DNA of 64,000 nucleotides from Reyranella sp. (GTDB taxonomy: Bacteria; Pseudomonadota; Alphaproteobacteria; Reyranellales; Reyranellaceae), in contig JAIEOV010000089.1 of assembly GCA_019750135.1 (NCBI GenBank), positions 1 to 64,000 of the forward strand, in the 5' to 3' direction. Below are positions 16,688-25,207 of the stretch, one piece after another. Within the stretch, counting starts at the first letter, position 1, and every line of letters starts with the position of its first letter. The notes under the pieces were generated by a model. It searched no databases. It saw only the letters and a program-made list of their open reading frames with translations, and had not been told where the DNA came from. The position numbers and the translations under genes were made by a program.

Positions 16688-17932
16688 TCAATCGATGATG
16701 GCCGACTGCACCATCGTCCTGAACTGATTGCGCAAGGCGACGCGGTCGGGGTCGCTCACCTGCACCATGTAGATGGCGAACAGCTGCTCCTTGGGATCGA
16801 TCCAGAACAGCGTACCGGCATTGCCGGCCCAGCCATACTCGCCAACCGAGCCCGGCAAGGCCGCCTCGCCCGTCATGGTGCGCACCTCGAAGCCGAGGCC
16901 GAAGCCCAGTCCCGGTGGCCGGCCGGGACGGTTGCCGGTGTGGTCCGCCGTCATGAAGGCCAGCGTCTGCCTGCCGAGCACACGCTTGTCGGCAAGCGCG
17001 CCGCCATTGGCCAGCATGGTCGCGAAGCGCAGGTAGTCGTCCATCGTCGAGGTGAGCCCGCCGCCGCCGGATTCGTACCTGGCGCCATCGTTCACGGCGA
17101 AGCGCGCCGTCATCGGCTGGTTGTTGGGCCGCGGTCCGGGCTGGGCCGCGCGTAAAAGCTTGTCAGCCGGGACCTGGAAGCCGGTGTCGACCATGCCCAG
17201 CGGCTTGAAGACGCGCGTGCCCAATGCCTCGACGAGCTTCTTGCCGTCGACCACCTCGACCAGCCGGCCGAGCACGTCGGTCGACACGCCGTACTCCCAA
17301 CGCGCGCCCGGCGAGAACTTCAGCGGCAAGGTCGAGAGCTTGGCGACGAACTCCTCGTTGCTCATGCCGCGATCGCCGATCCTGGCATCGATGTAGGACT
17401 GGTTGACCAGGGCCGTGCCACGCGCGCCGTAGGTGAGCCCCGAGGTGTGGCGCAGCAGATCCTGCACCGTCATGGGCCGCTCGGGATCGCTGAGCTGCAG
17501 GACCGTCCGCCCATCGACGACCTTCTCGGTGCCCACCTTCATCTTGCCGATCTCGGGCAGGAACTTCGACACGGGGTCGCTGACCTGCAGCTTGCCCTCT
17601 TCAACCATCTGCATGACCGCGACGCTGACGATCGGCTTGGTCATGGAATAGATGCGAAAGATCGCGTCGGGCTTCATCGCATCGCCCGTCGCCACGTCGC
17701 GTTTGCCGAGCGTCGACACCCAGGCGATCTTGCCGCGCCGCGCCACCAGCATGACGGCGCCCGGCACCAGGCCGGAATCGACGTGCTTCTGCGTGACCTC
17801 TTCGAGGCGCTTCAACTGCGCGGAGGAAAGACCGACATCCTCGGGCTTGCCGGCCATCGGCAGCACGCCGTTCTCGGCGTGCGCCCCCGTCGCCACGAAC
17901 AACAGAGCGGCGGCGATGATGATCTTCTTCAT
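16688..17932 (-). CDS. Beta-lactamase-fold serine hydrolase (EstB-like), copy 1
   Basis: 414 residues, signal peptide MKKIIIAAALLFVATGAHAE. It has SMTKPI (S-x-x-K), the Tyr in WEYGVSTDV, and the same C-terminal blocks as the downstream copy, with identity visible along the whole length. The start at MKKIII is preferred over an upstream ATG because GGGAGG lies 6-7 bp before it. This copy begins the two-gene tandem and probably arose with its neighbour by duplication. It is presumably a secreted or periplasmic esterase. Confidence 0.88.
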   Translation of the reverse strand: MKKIIIAAALLFVATGAHAENGVLPMAGKPEDVGLSSAQLKRLEEVTQKHVDSGLVPGAVMLVARRGKIAWVSTLGKRDVATGDAMKPDAIFRIYSMTKPIVSVAVMQMVEEGKLQVSDPVSKFLPEIGKMKVGTEKVVDGRTVLQLSDPERPMTVQDLLRHTSGLTYGARGTALVNQSYIDARIGDRGMSNEEFVAKLSTLPLKFSPGARWEYGVSTDVLGRLVEVVDGKKLVEALGTRVFKPLGMVDTGFQVPADKLLRAAQPGPRPNNQPMTARFAVNDGARYESGGGGLTSTMDDYLRFATMLANGGALADKRVLGRQTLAFMTADHTGNRPGRPPGLGFGLGFEVRTMTGEAALPGSVGEYGWAGNAGTLFWIDPKEQLFAIYMVQVSDPDRVALRNQFRTMVQSAIID

Positions 17933-18004
17933 GACGCTTCCTCCCAAGGAAGACGGACGAGCTTAGGGCCTGGCCCGCCCTTCCTCCAGAGGAGTCGCAT
18001 CGTC

Positions 18005-18379
18005 TCAGCCGCCGGCGTTCCCGAGATCGAGATATTCGATCACGCGGCCGTCGCCGTTCGTGTGACGAACGACAAATCGGCCCCCGGTCGGAACGGTTTC
18101 CGGGGCCACCAGGACTTCCGACTCGAGGCGCACCTGTTGCCAGGCGCTCTCGAGATCGTCGACGACGAAGATTGCGTCCACCTGGCGGGCGACGTCGAGC
18201 GCCGCGGGATCTTCGGCGCCGACCACGACCATCGGGCCGAGCCAGGAAACCGTGAACCCGGCGTGCTGGAACTCCGCCTTGAGCGGCAGTCCGAGCGCGC
18301 GCCGGTAGTGGTCGGTCGCAGCCTTCTGGGCAACGAGGTTTTCGACGACGACGGGAAAGATGACGTTGACGATGTTCAT
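18005..18379 (-). CDS. VOC/glyoxalase-fold protein
   Basis: 124 residues with the beta-alpha-beta-beta-beta halves of vicinal-oxygen-chelate proteins (NVIFPVVVENLVAQKAATDHYRRALG, then VVDDLESAWQQV and a C-terminal GRVIEYLDLG with the final metal Glu). One metal-binding His is not obvious, so it may be a binding or resistance protein rather than an enzyme. It is divergent from an HxlR-family regulator, a common arrangement for electrophile or antibiotic response pairs. Confidence 0.82.
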   Translation of the reverse strand: MNIVNVIFPVVVENLVAQKAATDHYRRALGLPLKAEFQHAGFTVSWLGPMVVVGAEDPAALDVARQVDAIFVVDDLESAWQQVRLESEVLVAPETVPTGGRFVVRHTNGDGRVIEYLDLGNAGG

Positions 18380-18430
18380 GAGCGGATGTCTCGTGTTGTC
18401 GATGTTGGATGCAAACCTAGGGTCGGCCTG

Positions 18431-18838
18431 ATGCAAGTCGATACTCATTCGAAAATGAGCGGCACCGCGCGCAAGCTCGGATCGTCGAACTTCCTCAATC
18501 AACAGCAGCTGGCGCAATCGTGTGTGGCCAACGAGGTGATCGGCCGTATCTCGTTGCGCTGGAAGATGTCGGTCCTCTTTGCGATCGACAGCGGCAACCG
18601 GACGTTTGCCGAGCTGAAGCGCACGCATCCGAATTTGTCGGGCCATATCCTCGCAGCCCGATTGCGCGAGCTGCGGCGTGAGGGCCTGATCACCAAGGAT
18701 GACCAGGCGAAGCAACGCCCCGTCTACACGGCAACAGTCCGCGGGTCTTCGCTGCTGAAGATCATCGGTGCCCTGTGCGTCTGGGGCGAACCGGAGCGCG
18801 AGGTTACGGCACGGTCTTCTTCGCCAGGCGTTCGTTGA
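18431..18838 (+). CDS. HxlR-family transcriptional regulator
   Basis: 135 residues. The winged-helix core reads VIGRISLRWKMSVLFAID, RTFAELKRTHPNLSGHIL and LRELRREGLITK. HxlR proteins often sense quinones, aldehydes or other electrophiles through cysteines; here CVANEV and ALCVWG offer two. Start at MQVDTH has AGGG about 10 bp upstream; an inner ATG at 18455 lacks an RBS. The target is probably the divergent VOC gene. Its last 35 bp overlap the convergent thioesterase gene. Confidence 0.88.
   Translation: MQVDTHSKMSGTARKLGSSNFLNQQQLAQSCVANEVIGRISLRWKMSVLFAIDSGNRTFAELKRTHPNLSGHILAARLRELRREGLITKDDQAKQRPVYTATVRGSSLLKIIGALCVWGEPEREVTARSSSPGVR
18444..18459. promoter_or_regulatory. Possible operator palindrome at the HxlR gene start
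   Basis: CTCATT and AATGAG are inverted arms separated by CGAA, within the first codons of the HxlR gene. It may be an autoregulatory site shared with the divergent VOC promoter. Support is the palindrome and its position only. Confidence 0.3.
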
Positions 18839-19202
18839 ACGAGCGGAGATCGATCACGATTCGCTGGTGGGTGCCGCTGCCGATCTCCTCCTTGCCGTCG
18901 CTTGCCGACACCTTGAAGGCGATGCGTTTTCCCTCGACACCGACCACCTCGGCCGTCGCGCGCACGTCGAGGCCTGCCGGCGTGGCCGCGAAGTGCTTGA
19001 CGTCGATTGCCGTGCCGACCGCGCTTTCGCCTGCGTCGAGGAACGGCTTGATGGCATTGAGCGCGGCGTTCTCCATCACCAGGATCATCATGGGCGTCGC
19101 GAACACCGGCGGCAGCATGGAGTCCTTGAAGCGATTGGCGAGGTGCTCGGGCTGCACCCGCAACGTCGCCGTTCCTTGGGTGCCCAGTGGAATCTGCCGC
19201 AT
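18804..19202 (-). CDS. FlK-type acyl-CoA thioesterase
   Basis: 132 residues, hot-dog fold, near the size of the fluoroacetyl-CoA thioesterase FlK. Thr36 (FATPM), Glu44 (LVMENAA) and His70 (DVKHFAAT) have the same spacing as the FlK catalytic residues Thr42, Glu50 and His76. Its natural acyl-CoA is unknown; clearing a toxic or dead-end acyl-CoA is plausible. The start abuts the LysR stop (19203), so regulator and enzyme are one transcript. Its 3' end overlaps the convergent HxlR gene by 35 bp. Confidence 0.85.
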   Translation of the reverse strand: MRQIPLGTQGTATLRVQPEHLANRFKDSMLPPVFATPMMILVMENAALNAIKPFLDAGESAVGTAIDVKHFAATPAGLDVRATAEVVGVEGKRIAFKVSASDGKEEIGSGTHQRIVIDLRSFNERLAKKTVP

Positions 19203-20099
19203 TCATTCGCTCCCGTTTCCGCGCCCTTCCAGAAGGTAGCGATGGCGCTGGAAGAGCTCGACCAGCGCGTCCATGACCGCCCGCACCCGCGGCAGGGCAC
19301 GAAGGTCGCGGTGCACCAGCAGCCACTGCTCGGTCGTGATCTCGGGCAGCACGCCTCCGACGCGCCGCAGCCTCGGGTCCTGGTCGGCTAGGTAACAAGG
19401 CAGCACGCCGAGGCCCGCTCCGGAGCGCACCGCGTCGTGCAGGACGAGCCAGTTGTTGACCCGCATCTCGGGCCGCCGGCCGATCTGCTCGTGTATCCAG
19501 CGCTGGCCCGCCATGTAGCCGTGGTCGTCGTCGAACCCGATCCAGGGCAGGTCGACCAGCGCCGGCATCTCCGTGTGCTGCAACTCGAGACGGTGCCCCG
19601 CATAGACCGCGTAGGCGACGTGGCAGAGCTTGCGGGTGACGATGCCGGCAAGCTCCGGCACCTGCTCGCGGATCATGAGATCGGCCTCGCGGCGCGACAG
19701 GTTGGCAAGGGTGTGGCTCGCGACCACTTCGAACTCGATCTGCTGCAATCGGGCGCGCAGCCCCGGCAGATGGCGCGCGACCAGCACCGCCATGGCCTCG
19801 CCGGCCGACAGCCGCACCACCCCGCTCACCGTGTCGCTGAGGCCAGCGCTGCGGCGTTTGATGGAAAGCGCCGCCTTCTCCATCGCCTCGGTGTCGGCCA
19901 GGAGCTCCTCACCGGCCGAGGTCGGCACGAAGCGATCGGGCAGGCGCTCGAACAGGCGCGCGCCGATCTGATGCTCCAGCGCCTGCACGCGGCGCGACAC
20001 GGTGGGATGGCTGACGCCCAGCGCCTTGGCCGCCGTGCTGAGCGTGCCCTCGCGGGCCAGGGTCAGGAAAACGCGGAGGTCGTCCCAGTTCGCATCCAT
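19203..20099 (-). CDS. LysR-family transcriptional regulator
   Basis: 298 residues, full length. HTH: WDDLRVFLTLAREGTLSTAA, then GVSHPTVSRRVQALE. The effector domain follows (GVVRLSAGEAMAVLVARHLPGLR, then DLMIREQVPE). It resembles LysR members that act alone on adjacent catabolic or efflux genes. ATG at 20099 was chosen; a TTG two codons earlier is possible. It is divergent from the fused ABC transporter (49-bp gap) and co-directional with the thioesterase, so both are candidate targets. Confidence 0.92.
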   Translation of the reverse strand: MDANWDDLRVFLTLAREGTLSTAAKALGVSHPTVSRRVQALEHQIGARLFERLPDRFVPTSAGEELLADTEAMEKAALSIKRRSAGLSDTVSGVVRLSAGEAMAVLVARHLPGLRARLQQIEFEVVASHTLANLSRREADLMIREQVPELAGIVTRKLCHVAYAVYAGHRLELQHTEMPALVDLPWIGFDDDHGYMAGQRWIHEQIGRRPEMRVNNWLVLHDAVRSGAGLGVLPCYLADQDPRLRRVGGVLPEITTEQWLLVHRDLRALPRVRAVMDALVELFQRHRYLLEGRGNGSE

Positions 20100-20148
20100 G
20101 TTCAAAAATGTACACCTCTTCTTTCATTTTGTGGACTGACGAATATGA

Positions 20149-23100
20149 ATGTTCGCCCGTAGAATGATTCTCATGCACATCGAACCTCGCCTCCTCGTCT
20201 TCACCAAAGGGGTGCGCTGGCGGATCGCTGGCGCCGTCGGCATCGGCCTTCTGGCCGTCGGCCTGGGCATCGCTCGCCTTGGCCTGCTGGGCTGGCTGAT
20301 CGGCCAGGTCTTCATCGGCCGGCCGATCGCGGAGCTGGTGCCCTCGGTTCTGCTGATCGCGCTGGTCATGGTCCTGCGCGGCCTCGCCGAGCACTGGCGC
20401 GCCGTGGTGGCGCACGGCACGGCGGCACGGGTGCAGAAGAAGCTGCGCCGCATCCTCTACGACCAGGTGGCATCGCTCGGACCGGGCACGGTCGGCCGCC
20501 AGCGCTCGGGCGGCCTCACTTTGTCGATGATCGACGGCGTCGAGCAGCTCGAGACCTACTTCGGCCAGTTCCTGCCGCAGTTCCTGATCGCGCTGTTGTC
20601 GCCCATCCTGATCTTCGCCGTCGTGGCCTTCGTCGACCTCCCGGTGGCGCTGGTCATGCTGGGCTTCGCGCTGGTGGCGCTGTGGGGGCCGGCGCTGTGG
20701 CACAAGTGGGACGTCAAGAACTCACGGCGCCGACAGGTGGCCTATGCCACGTTCGCCGCCGAGTTCCTCGATTCGATCCAGGGCCTGGCGACGCTGAAGG
20801 CGTTCGGCCAGGGCAAGACGCGCGCCGACAAGCTCGAGGTCGAGGCGCGCGATCTCTTCCGCCGCACCATGTGGGTGCTGGGCACCAACTCGCTGGCGCG
20901 CGGCATCACCGACACCGCGATCGCCGGCGGCGCGGCGACGGCGCTGATCTACGGCGCCTCGCGCGTGGAGTCCGGCGCGATGTCGCTGTCGGCGCTGCTG
21001 ATCATCCTGATGCTGGGCATCGAGATCTTCCGGCCGATGCGCGAGCTCCGCAGCGTGCTGCACCAGGGCATGGTCGGCCTCTCCGCCGCGCAGGGCATCT
21101 ACCGCATCCTCGACGACAAGCCCACCGTCGCCGACGCGCCGCCGGCGCGCCTCGACAAGGCTCTGGCGCCGACCATCGAGTTCGAGGACGTGCGCTTCGC
21201 CTATCCCGGCACGCGCCGCACCGTGCATGACAGCCTGTCGTTCCGCGCCGAGGCGGGCGAACGGCTGGGCCTGGTCGGTCCGTCGGGCGGCGGCAAGTCG
21301 TCGATCGTGCGCCTGCTGCTGCGCTTCTACGATCCCGACCGCGGCCGCATCCTTTTGGGCGGTCACGACCTGCGCACGCTGCCGTTCGCCGAGATCCGCT
21401 CGCTGATCTCGGTGGTGAACCAGGACACCTTCCTGTTCCACGGCACGGTCGAGGAGAACATCCGGCTGGGCCGCCCGCAGGCGACGCAGCAGGAACTCGA
21501 GGACGCCACGCGCGCCGCCAACATCCACGACTTCATCCTGAGCCTGCCGCAGGGTTATGCGACGGTCATCGGAGAAAAGGGCATCAAGCTCTCCGGCGGC
21601 CAGCGCCAGCGCGTCGCCATCGCCCGCGCGCTGCTGCGCGACACGCCGATCCTGATACTCGACGAGGCGCTCTCCGCCGTCGATGCCGAGAACGAGGCCG
21701 TCATCCAGGAAGCGCTCGATCGCCTGATGCAGGGCCGCACCACGCTGATCCTGGCCCATCGCCTGTCGAGCGTGATCGACTGCGACCGCATCCTCGTGCT
21801 GGATGGCGGCAAGGTCGCCGAGCAGGGTCGCCACACCGCGCTGATGGCCAAGGGTGGCGTCTATGCCGGCCTGATGGCCGAGCAGGCGCGCGAGCAGCAG
21901 GCGACGGATGTCGTCGACAGCATCGCGGCGCCTCAGAAGGTGGAGTCCGTCGCCGACACGCCAGGCGGTGCGCTCAAGGTCGTCACCGAAGGCATCATCA
22001 AGGCCGAAGGCCTCACCTGGTACCAGGTGGTCGTCGCCTTGATGAAAGTGATCATGCCGTGGAAGGGCAAGCTCACCGCCACCTTCACCTTGGGCGTGCT
22101 ACGCGTCATCGCCTTCATCGGCGTCGGCGTGCTGTCGGCGTTGATCGTGCTGGCGCTCAAGAACCATCAGCCCTACGCCGGCCTCGCCATCGCGCTCGCC
22201 ATCGTAGCGCCGCTGTCGGGCATCCTGCACTGGTTCGAATCCTGGCTGGCGCACGACATGGCCTTCCGCCTGCTGGCCGAGATGCGCATCGACGCCTTCC
22301 GCAAGCTCGATGCCCTGGCGCCGGCCTACCTGGTGCGCCGGCGCACCGGTGACTTGATGGCGCTCGCCACGCACGACATCGAGCTGGTCGAGTACTTCTT
22401 CGCCCACACCGTGGCGCCCGCCTTCGTCGCCATCCTGGTGCCGGCCGCCGTCGTCGCGGTGCTGGCCTGGGCCGACGGCTGGCTGGCGGCGGCGCTGCTG
22501 CCGTTCCTGCTCGCCGTCGGCTTGAGCCCCTTCCTGATGCGCAGGCGCGTCGATCGCCTGGGCAGCCAGGCGCGCGAGGCCGCGGGCGAGCTCGGCGCCT
22601 TCGCCGTCGACTCGGTGCAGGGCCTGGGCGAGATCGTCGCCTTTCAGCAGGAAGATGCGCGCGGCAACAAGCTCGACCAGCTTTCGCAGCGCCACATCTC
22701 GCTGCGCCTGCCGTTCTTCAGCGAGCTGACGATGCAGCACGCCATCCTGGAAGTGCTGACCGGATTGGGCGGCCTCGCCGTCGTCGTGGCCGGCGCCCTG
22801 CTGGCGCAGAAGGGCGCCATCGACGCGGGCCTGCTGCCGCTGCTCACCATCCTCGCCATGGCAGCCTTCCTGCCGGTGTCGGAGATCGCCCAGATCGGCC
22901 GGCAGCTGGCCGATACGCTGGGCGCCACGCGGCGCGTCTACGCGCTGGCCAACGAGCCGATCCCGGTGCGCGACGGCGCGGGGGTGCCGCCGCGTGCCGG
23001 CGCCGCCGCACTCGCCCTCGAGAAGGTGAACTTCACTTATCCCGGTCAGACGCGCCGCGCGCTGTCCGAGGTGAGCTTCGAGATCCCGGCGGGCAAGACA

Positions 23101-23754
23101 GTGGCGCTCGTCGGCACGTCGGGCGCCGGCAAGACCACGACGGCGCAGCTCCTGATGCGCTTCTGGGATCCCGACTCGGGCCGCATCACGCTGAACGGCG
23201 CCGACCTGCGCGACTACAAGCTCGACGAGCTTCGCCGGCTGGTCGCCCTGGTCGCCCAGGACACCTACCTGTTCAACGACAGCCTGCGCGCCAACATCCT
23301 GATCGCCCGGCCCGACGCCTCGGAGGCCGAGCTGCAGGCGGCGATTCGGCACGCCTCGCTGAGCGACCTCGTCGCTGCCCTGCCTGACGGCCTCGATTCG
23401 CCGGTCGGCGAGCGCGGCACGGCGCTGTCCGGCGGCCAGCGTCAGCGTGTCGCCATCGCCCGCGCCTTCCTGAAGGACGCGCCCATCCTGGTGCTCGACG
23501 AGGCGACCTCGCATCTCGACGCCGTCAACGAGCAGGCCGTGCGCCGCGCGCTCGACCTGTTGCAGTCGGACCGAACCACCATCGTCATCGCCCATCGCCT
23601 GTCGACGGTGCGCGATGCCGACCTGATCGTGGTGCTGGACGGCGGGCGCGTTGCGGAAAGCGGCACACACGCTTCACTGCTTGCGAAAAATGGACTGTAC
23701 GCGCGGCTGGTGTCGCGCCAGCTTGCCTCGGTGTACGCGCCTGCGGCATCCTGA
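20149..23754 (+). CDS. Fused ABC exporter with two TM domains and two ATPase domains
   Basis: 1201 residues: TMD1 (about 20-330), NBD1 (345-590), linker, TMD2 (640-930), NBD2 (950-1195). NBD1 has GPSGGGKSS, LSGGQRQRV and LILDEALSA; NBD2 has GTSGAGKTT, LSGGQRQRV and LVLDEATSH. Both sites keep the catalytic Glu and the switch His (LAHRLSS, IAHRLST), so both should hydrolyse ATP. A single-chain full exporter is uncommon in bacteria, where half-transporters such as CydD/CydC or MsbA are usual; the halves differ enough to suggest fusion of a CydDC-like gene pair. The substrate is unknown. Internal ATGs at 20164 and 20173 are alternative starts. LysR is divergent. Confidence 0.92.
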   Translation: MFARRMILMHIEPRLLVFTKGVRWRIAGAVGIGLLAVGLGIARLGLLGWLIGQVFIGRPIAELVPSVLLIALVMVLRGLAEHWRAVVAHGTAARVQKKLRRILYDQVASLGPGTVGRQRSGGLTLSMIDGVEQLETYFGQFLPQFLIALLSPILIFAVVAFVDLPVALVMLGFALVALWGPALWHKWDVKNSRRRQVAYATFAAEFLDSIQGLATLKAFGQGKTRADKLEVEARDLFRRTMWVLGTNSLARGITDTAIAGGAATALIYGASRVESGAMSLSALLIILMLGIEIFRPMRELRSVLHQGMVGLSAAQGIYRILDDKPTVADAPPARLDKALAPTIEFEDVRFAYPGTRRTVHDSLSFRAEAGERLGLVGPSGGGKSSIVRLLLRFYDPDRGRILLGGHDLRTLPFAEIRSLISVVNQDTFLFHGTVEENIRLGRPQATQQELEDATRAANIHDFILSLPQGYATVIGEKGIKLSGGQRQRVAIARALLRDTPILILDEALSAVDAENEAVIQEALDRLMQGRTTLILAHRLSSVIDCDRILVLDGGKVAEQGRHTALMAKGGVYAGLMAEQAREQQATDVVDSIAAPQKVESVADTPGGALKVVTEGIIKAEGLTWYQVVVALMKVIMPWKGKLTATFTLGVLRVIAFIGVGVLSALIVLALKNHQPYAGLAIALAIVAPLSGILHWFESWLAHDMAFRLLAEMRIDAFRKLDALAPAYLVRRRTGDLMALATHDIELVEYFFAHTVAPAFVAILVPAAVVAVLAWADGWLAAALLPFLLAVGLSPFLMRRRVDRLGSQAREAAGELGAFAVDSVQGLGEIVAFQQEDARGNKLDQLSQRHISLRLPFFSELTMQHAILEVLTGLGGLAVVVAGALLAQKGAIDAGLLPLLTILAMAAFLPVSEIAQIGRQLADTLGATRRVYALANEPIPVRDGAGVPPRAGAAALALEKVNFTYPGQTRRALSEVSFEIPAGKTVALVGTSGAGKTTTAQLLMRFWDPDSGRITLNGADLRDYKLDELRRLVALVAQDTYLFNDSLRANILIARPDASEAELQAAIRHASLSDLVAALPDGLDSPVGERGTALSGGQRQRVAIARAFLKDAPILVLDEATSHLDAVNEQAVRRALDLLQSDRTTIVIAHRLSTVRDADLIVVLDGGRVAESGTHASLLAKNGLYARLVSRQLASVYAPAAS

Positions 23755-23781
23755 GGGCTCGACCAATCGAGGGAGCGCCTG

Positions 23782-24165
23782 ATGTTCAGCCACGTCACCG
23801 TCGGTACCAACGACGTCGCCAAGGCCAAGGCGTTCTATGACGGCGTCGGCAAGGCGCTGGGACTGTCGCGTCTTGCCGACTATCCCGAGGCAGCGGGCTA
23901 CGGCCGCACCGGCGGACGCCCCCAGCTCTGGATCGTGACGCCGCTCGACAAGAAGGCGGCGACCACGGGCAATGGCATCACCATCGGCCTCGACGCCACC
24001 GACCGGCCCTCGGTCGATGCCGCCTACAAGGCCGGCATGTCGGCCGGCGGCAAGGATGAAGGTGCGCCGGGCCTGCGCACGCATTATCATTCCAACTACT
24101 ACGGCGCCTATCTCAGGGATCCTGACGGCAACAAGGTCTGCGTGGTCTGCCACAAGCCAGCCTGA
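23782..24165 (+). CDS. VOC family protein (glyoxalase-like)
   Basis: 127 residues, complete VOC fold. It begins MFSHVTVGTNDVAKAKAFYDGV with a metal-type His at residue 4, and ends YYGAYLRDPDGNKVCVVCH with the YLRDPDGN strand. This subgroup is widespread, and its members are annotated as glyoxalase/bleomycin-resistance-like without known substrate. RBS GGGAG precedes the ATG. It lies 27 bp after the ABC exporter stop, so it may be co-transcribed. Confidence 0.9.
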   Translation: MFSHVTVGTNDVAKAKAFYDGVGKALGLSRLADYPEAAGYGRTGGRPQLWIVTPLDKKAATTGNGITIGLDATDRPSVDAAYKAGMSAGGKDEGAPGLRTHYHSNYYGAYLRDPDGNKVCVVCHKPA

Positions 24166-24198
24166 CGGAAACGAGTACCACGGAGGCGAGGCTTCGCA

Positions 24199-25176
24199 AT
24201 GGTTCGCCTGTCGCGGCGCACCCTCTTGGCGGCACCGGCGCTGTTCGGAGGCGCCGAGGCACGCGCGCAGGGCGTCCTGCCGGCGCGCGGCGTGCGCATC
24301 ATCATCGGCTATCCGGTCGGCGGCGGCACCGATGAGATGGCGCGCGTCATCGCAGCGGCGCTGCAGCGGCGCATCACGCGTCCCGTGACCATCGAGAACC
24401 GGCCAGGGGCGGCCGGCGCGGCCGTCGGCGAAGTCCTGAAGAAGGCACCGACCGACGGCTCGGTGCTGGGCTTCATCCCGACGGCGACGCTGATCGGACG
24501 GCTGACGACCAAATCCTTCCCATTCAATCCCCAGACCGACATCATGCCGCTCACGCTGGCGGGCAGCTACGCGACGGGCTTCGCGGTGTCGCGCAAGCTC
24601 AACGTTGCTTCGCTGGCCGACTACGGCAAGTGGCTGCAGGCCGCCCCTCCCGAGGACGCCCGTTTCGGCACGACCTCGCTGCAGAGCTTCACGCACTATT
24701 TCGGCCTGATGATCGGAAAGACACTCGGCCGGAGTTTGCAGGCCGTCTATTACAAGGGCGCCTCGCCGCTGGTGGCCGACCTCGAACAGGGAAAGGTGCC
24801 CGCCGCCAGCAGTGGCCTGACGTCGCTGTTGCAGCACCATCGCGGCTCGCGGCTGCGCGTCCTCGTCAGCTCGGGTAACCAGCGCAGCAAGATGGCGCCC
24901 GACATCCCGACCGTTGTCGAGCTGGGCTATCCCGCACTCGAGCTGCACAACTGGTACGCCTTCTTCGGACCGACCGGCCTGTCGCCGGAGGTGGCGGCGG
25001 CCTGGGAAGGCGAACTCCGGGCCACGCTCGAGGCGCGCGAGACGACCGAGCTGCTGACCCAGCTCGGACTCGACGTGGAGACGTCGACCAGCGAGCAATG
25101 CGCCAAGCGACTGGCTGCCGACATGGCGCGTTGGCAGACGATGCTTGACACACTCGGCATCCAGGCGACCAATTGA
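24199..25176 (+). CDS. Bug-family (TctC-like) solute-binding protein
   Basis: 325 residues with a twin-arginine-like signal (RLSRRTLLAAPALFGGAEARAQ). The mature start VRIIIGYPVGGGTDEMAR and the VTIENRPGAAGAAVGEVL segment are hallmarks of the Bug/TctC fold. It binds a carboxylate in the periplasm. No TctA/TctB membrane partners are nearby, the usual situation for Bug proteins in these bacteria, which may share a permease or act as sensors. A second member lies at 29736-30722 with conserved blocks throughout. Confidence 0.9.
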   Translation: MVRLSRRTLLAAPALFGGAEARAQGVLPARGVRIIIGYPVGGGTDEMARVIAAALQRRITRPVTIENRPGAAGAAVGEVLKKAPTDGSVLGFIPTATLIGRLTTKSFPFNPQTDIMPLTLAGSYATGFAVSRKLNVASLADYGKWLQAAPPEDARFGTTSLQSFTHYFGLMIGKTLGRSLQAVYYKGASPLVADLEQGKVPAASSGLTSLLQHHRGSRLRVLVSSGNQRSKMAPDIPTVVELGYPALELHNWYAFFGPTGLSPEVAAAWEGELRATLEARETTELLTQLGLDVETSTSEQCAKRLAADMARWQTMLDTLGIQATN

Positions 25177-25207
25177 CAACCTCGGGACGGGGCTATCGGA
25201 GTGGTGC

